From Gammaproteobacteria bacterium CG22_combo_CG10-13_8_21_14_all_40_8 (GTDB lineage Bacteria > Pseudomonadota > Gammaproteobacteria > Enterobacterales > GCA-002770795), in contig PCTP01000143.1 in assembly GCA_002770795.1 (NCBI GenBank), positions 1-8,584 on the forward strand: a DNA stretch of 8,584 nt, in the 5' to 3' direction. Positions 5,970 through 8,584 of this stretch are shown piece by piece. Every line of letters begins with the position of its first letter. Positions within the stretch are counted from its first letter, which is position 1. The notes beneath the pieces were generated by a model. The model ran no database searches. It saw only the letters and a program-made list of their open reading frames with translations, and was not told the DNA's origin. A program made the translations under genes and the position numbers.

Positions 5970-6625
5970 CAACACTTGGCATTCTCTTTGATTTAGATGG
6001 AACCGTTGCAGACACAGCACCTGATATGGTGGCTGCTTTAAATGTTTTATTGACTCGCCATAATCGTCCTACTATAGATTATAAACTAGCGCGCACCCAA
6101 GTTTCTCATGGGGTTAAAGGCATGCTTAAATTGGGATTTAGTCTTGAACCTGAGCATTCAGATTACCCCTTGTTAGCCAAAGACTATTTAGCTATTTATC
6201 AAGAAATGAACCATGCGAACAGTCGCTTATTTCCAGGTATGAAATCATTGATAACCAAGTGTCAACAGCAGCAAATTGCGTTGGGTATTGTGACCAACAA
6301 ACCAAGATACCTCGCAGAACCCTTATTGAGGGTTTTAGAAGTTGATCAAGACTTTTCCTGTTTAAATTGTGGTGACGACATACCTGAACGAAAGCCTGAT
6401 CCAAAACCATTATTCAATGCTTGTGACACTTTACAAGTTTCAGCGAATATGTGTATTTATGTGGGAGATGCGTTAAGAGATATTGAAGCAGGAAAAAATG
6501 CCGGCATGAAAACCATTCTCGTTTCTTGGGGATATTTTGATGCGAAGGTAGATAACATTCAGGATTGGGAAGCAGATTTTTTTGTCGATAACTGCGAACA
6601 AATACTCTCTATTTTAGCGCACTAA
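5966..6625 (+). CDS. mupP: HAD-family phosphatase, MupP/Gph type (probable MurNAc-6-phosphate phosphatase)
   Basis: A 219-residue cytoplasmic HAD subfamily IA hydrolase. Motif I is DLDGT (9-13) with nucleophile Asp9 and acid/base Asp11; motif II is Thr110 in IVTNKP; motif III is Lys143 in RKPDP; motif IV is GDALRD (167-172). The helical cap lies at about 17-85. Such proteins are often named phosphoglycolate phosphatase (Gph). However, the position after ubiG, the LFPGM (88-92), TNKPRYLAEP (110-119) and YVGDALRDIEAGKNAG (165-180) segments, and the WEADFFVD tail (201-208) fit MupP, which dephosphorylates MurNAc-6-phosphate in the AmgK/MurU peptidoglycan recycling route of Pseudomonas. No other gene of that route is in the window, so Gph remains an alternative. 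Translation starts at TTG and overlaps the ubiG stop by 4 nt (TTGA), pointing to translational coupling. Confidence 0.82.
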   Translation: MTTLGILFDLDGTVADTAPDMVAALNVLLTRHNRPTIDYKLARTQVSHGVKGMLKLGFSLEPEHSDYPLLAKDYLAIYQEMNHANSRLFPGMKSLITKCQQQQIALGIVTNKPRYLAEPLLRVLEVDQDFSCLNCGDDIPERKPDPKPLFNACDTLQVSANMCIYVGDALRDIEAGKNAGMKTILVSWGYFDAKVDNIQDWEADFFVDNCEQILSILAH

Positions 6626-6643
6626 AGACGGCTAGAGTTTTTT
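6607..6643 (+). terminator. Candidate intrinsic terminator overlapping the end of the phosphatase gene
   Basis: CTCTA (6607-6611) pairs with TAGAG (6633-6637). Inside it TTTAG (6613-6617) pairs with CTAAA (6622-6626) around a CGCA loop, with a 1 by 6 internal loop between the two stems. Six T follow (6638-6643). The structure includes the stop codon of the phosphatase gene and lies 23 nt before the end of the convergent gene. The stems are AT-rich and interrupted, so this is a weak terminator at best. Confidence 0.35.
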
Positions 6644-6666
6644 AAGTTCTTAGCATTACCGCCATC

Positions 6667-8568
6667 TTAATTAAACTGTTTGAGAAGTGAGTAAGTTTTA
6701 CTCATTTCTAATGGATAAGATAAATAATAACCTTGTCCAAAAGGGCAGTCAATATTTTTCAGTAAGTCTAATTGAATTTTATTTTCTATACCCTCGGCTA
6801 TTACTTGCATATTTAAACTATGCGCCAAAGTCATAATGCTATTTACAATAGAACTTTCCGATAATTTATCCCCCATATCTTGAACAAAACTTTTATCAAT
6901 TTTTAAAACATCAAAGGGTAACTGGTGCAGATAACTTAAGGAGGAATATCCCGTTCCAAAATCATCCAATAAAATTCTCACACCAAGTCTTTTAAGTTTT
7001 TTAAGTAGTACTATCGCCTTGGCGATATTATCAATTAAAATTCTTTCTGTGACCTCAAGACATAGAGAGTTTTTGGGTAATTGATAAAGTTGTATAATAC
7101 GTTTTACCTCATGATAAAAAGATTTATGTGAAAATTGTCTGCCAGAAATGTTCACACTGACATATAAAGGCTTAGTAAATTCTCTACGCCACTCAATCAA
7201 TTGCTTCACTGCCATTTCTAAAATATAAGAATCAATCTGCAAAATAATATCACTTTCCTCAACCACTTGAATAAAACTTGCTGGCGTTAATAAGCCTTTA
7301 TCGGGATGTTGCCACCTAAGCAATGCCTCAAAGCCCACCGGTTGATGGTTTTGAATATCCATCACTAATTGGTAATAGAGTATCAGTTGTTTTTTCTCCA
7401 AAGCGACACCTAATTCATGTCGAATTTTACGGAAATTATTATGCGTTGCATTTAAATCTTCATCAAAAACAAAGTAAGTATTCTTGCCTGCATTTTTAGA
7501 CTGATACATCGCCAGGTCGGCTTGCTTTATCATAGCCTTAGCATCAAGTGTTTCAGCCGTTGACAATGAAATACCAATAGAAACTGAGATAGAAATCGGA
7601 ATATCATTAATAAGAATTGGTTCAGCCAGTTTTTTGATAATTCTTTTAGTAATGGTCACAGCTATATCATCTTGAGAAAGATCTTCTAACAAGATAGTGA
7701 ATTCGTCGCCACCAAGACGGGAGAGTGTATCAGCATCCCTTAATTCAATTTGGATAGTTTGTGCAATTATTTTTAACAGTCGATCCCCAACATGATGTCC
7801 ATAACTATCATTGACAGTTTTAAAATTATCTAAATCTAAAAATAACACCGCTATTTTTTGCTTGTCTTTACGACTGATGATGCCTAGAGCATGATTGACT
7901 CTATCTTCAAACAATGAGCGATTTGGCAAGCCTGTAAGTCCATCATGTAAGGCTTGAAAATGTAATTGCTTTTGTTGCTTTCGATAGCGTATAGCTTCAC
8001 TTAAATGTTGAGCAACATATTCTAATAAACGTCTTTCACGAAGAGTTAATTTGGCACCTGGTCGCATACTTTGCACAGCCACAGCACCACAGTGAGATTC
8101 ATTGACTTCAAAAGGAATCGCCAACCAAAAACTGGGTATGCCACCGTAGGTAAGTCCCTTTCCTTGTTTTTGTAGAGCAATCAGTTGCTTTTTATCCAAT
8201 TGCAAAGGTTGTTGAGTTTCCAGAACGCGAGCAATCAAGCTCTTCTTTAATCCTGCTTGGTTCGATTCTAGAATAAAACTGGAACCATTATTTTCATCAT
8301 ATAAATAAGGAAAGCGAATTTCACCAGAAAGTTTATCCTGAAGACAGATAAAAAAGTTTTGCGTATTTAATAAGGGAATTAATTCTTGATGTAACTGAGC
8401 ATAAAAGTTATTTAAGTTATTCGACGTGTGCGCTAAAGCAGAAATTTTATACAAACTTTCCTGTAGTTTTCGAGAGTATTCAAGCTCTTCAATGGTGGTC
8501 TCTAATCGGCTAATCGTCGTGCAATTGACAATTTTAGTTGCCAATACCGATACAATCGCCCTCATCAT
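6667..8568 (-). CDS. GAF-GGDEF-EAL cyclic-di-GMP signalling protein
   Basis: At least 633 residues with a coiled-coil-like segment (about 20-40), a GAF sensor domain (about 42-195), GGDEF (about 205-370) and EAL (about 380-633). The cyclase half keeps DGLTGLPNR (209-217), FLDLDNFK (243-250) and an intact RLGGDEF (284-290), preceded by an RxxD inhibitory I-site (Arg277-Asp280). The phosphodiesterase half keeps EAL (414-416) with Asn473, Glu505, Asp535-Asp536 (DDFGTGYSSL), Lys556, Glu592 and Gln612. Both activities, making and degrading cyclic-di-GMP, are therefore possible. No transmembrane helix is evident, so a cytoplasmic location is likely. The start is uncertain: no Shine-Dalgarno precedes the ATG pair at 8568/8565, and the frame stays open to the window edge, so more N-terminal sequence may exist. 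It is convergent with the phosphatase gene, 41 nt apart. Confidence 0.93.
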   Translation of the reverse strand: MMRAIVSVLATKIVNCTTISRLETTIEELEYSRKLQESLYKISALAHTSNNLNNFYAQLHQELIPLLNTQNFFICLQDKLSGEIRFPYLYDENNGSSFILESNQAGLKKSLIARVLETQQPLQLDKKQLIALQKQGKGLTYGGIPSFWLAIPFEVNESHCGAVAVQSMRPGAKLTLRERRLLEYVAQHLSEAIRYRKQQKQLHFQALHDGLTGLPNRSLFEDRVNHALGIISRKDKQKIAVLFLDLDNFKTVNDSYGHHVGDRLLKIIAQTIQIELRDADTLSRLGGDEFTILLEDLSQDDIAVTITKRIIKKLAEPILINDIPISISVSIGISLSTAETLDAKAMIKQADLAMYQSKNAGKNTYFVFDEDLNATHNNFRKIRHELGVALEKKQLILYYQLVMDIQNHQPVGFEALLRWQHPDKGLLTPASFIQVVEESDIILQIDSYILEMAVKQLIEWRREFTKPLYVSVNISGRQFSHKSFYHEVKRIIQLYQLPKNSLCLEVTERILIDNIAKAIVLLKKLKRLGVRILLDDFGTGYSSLSYLHQLPFDVLKIDKSFVQDMGDKLSESSIVNSIMTLAHSLNMQVIAEGIENKIQLDLLKNIDCPFGQGYYLSYPLEMSKTYSLLKQFN

Positions 8569-8584
8569 TTTAATATGATAAGGT

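Noticed and set aside
6192..6410. Minus-strand open reading frame of 72 codons
   Set aside because: It is antisense within the HAD phosphatase gene, over its motif II region.

Overview
The window looks like chromosome of an AT-rich gammaproteobacterium, most plausibly Legionellales-like, although the order is an inference. The gammaproteobacterial signals are a compact 4.5S-type SRP RNA directly upstream of dnaX, a UbiG ubiquinone methyltransferase, and an mtaD-ubiG-HAD phosphatase gene order known from Pseudomonas and relatives. The codon composition is AT-rich throughout. There are no insertion sequences, CRISPR arrays, tRNAs or prophage genes. All eight genes read as housekeeping or ordinary accessory genes.

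Layout. The left part is all on the minus strand. It holds the first 15 codons of dnaX (1-47, cut by the window edge), the SRP RNA gene ffs (about 184-296) with its own promoter, a roughly 400-base non-coding stretch with a strong inverted repeat, and a two-gene unit made of a class V aminotransferase/cysteine-desulfurase-like enzyme (2237-3745) followed by an exported S10 serine carboxypeptidase-like protein (699-2213). A divergent intergenic region (3746-3925) separates these from a tight plus-strand operon: mtaD (3926-5245), ubiG (5247-5969) and a MupP/Gph-type HAD phosphatase (5966-6625). A convergent minus-strand gene for a GAF-GGDEF-EAL cyclic-di-GMP protein (6667-8568, possibly continuing past the right edge) closes the window.

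How the genes work together. UbiG consumes SAM and releases S-adenosylhomocysteine, which the MtaD family can deaminate, so the first two operon genes make biochemical sense together. The HAD protein resembles MupP, the MurNAc-6-phosphate phosphatase of peptidoglycan recycling, and keeps the same position after ubiG as in Pseudomonas. The inverted repeat at 545-593 sits where a terminator would stop transcription of the aminotransferase-peptidase unit from running into ffs and dnaX.

I found no clearly new system. The least explained items are the aminotransferase with its Cys-Ser-Cys active-site loop and its pairing with an exported S10 peptidase.
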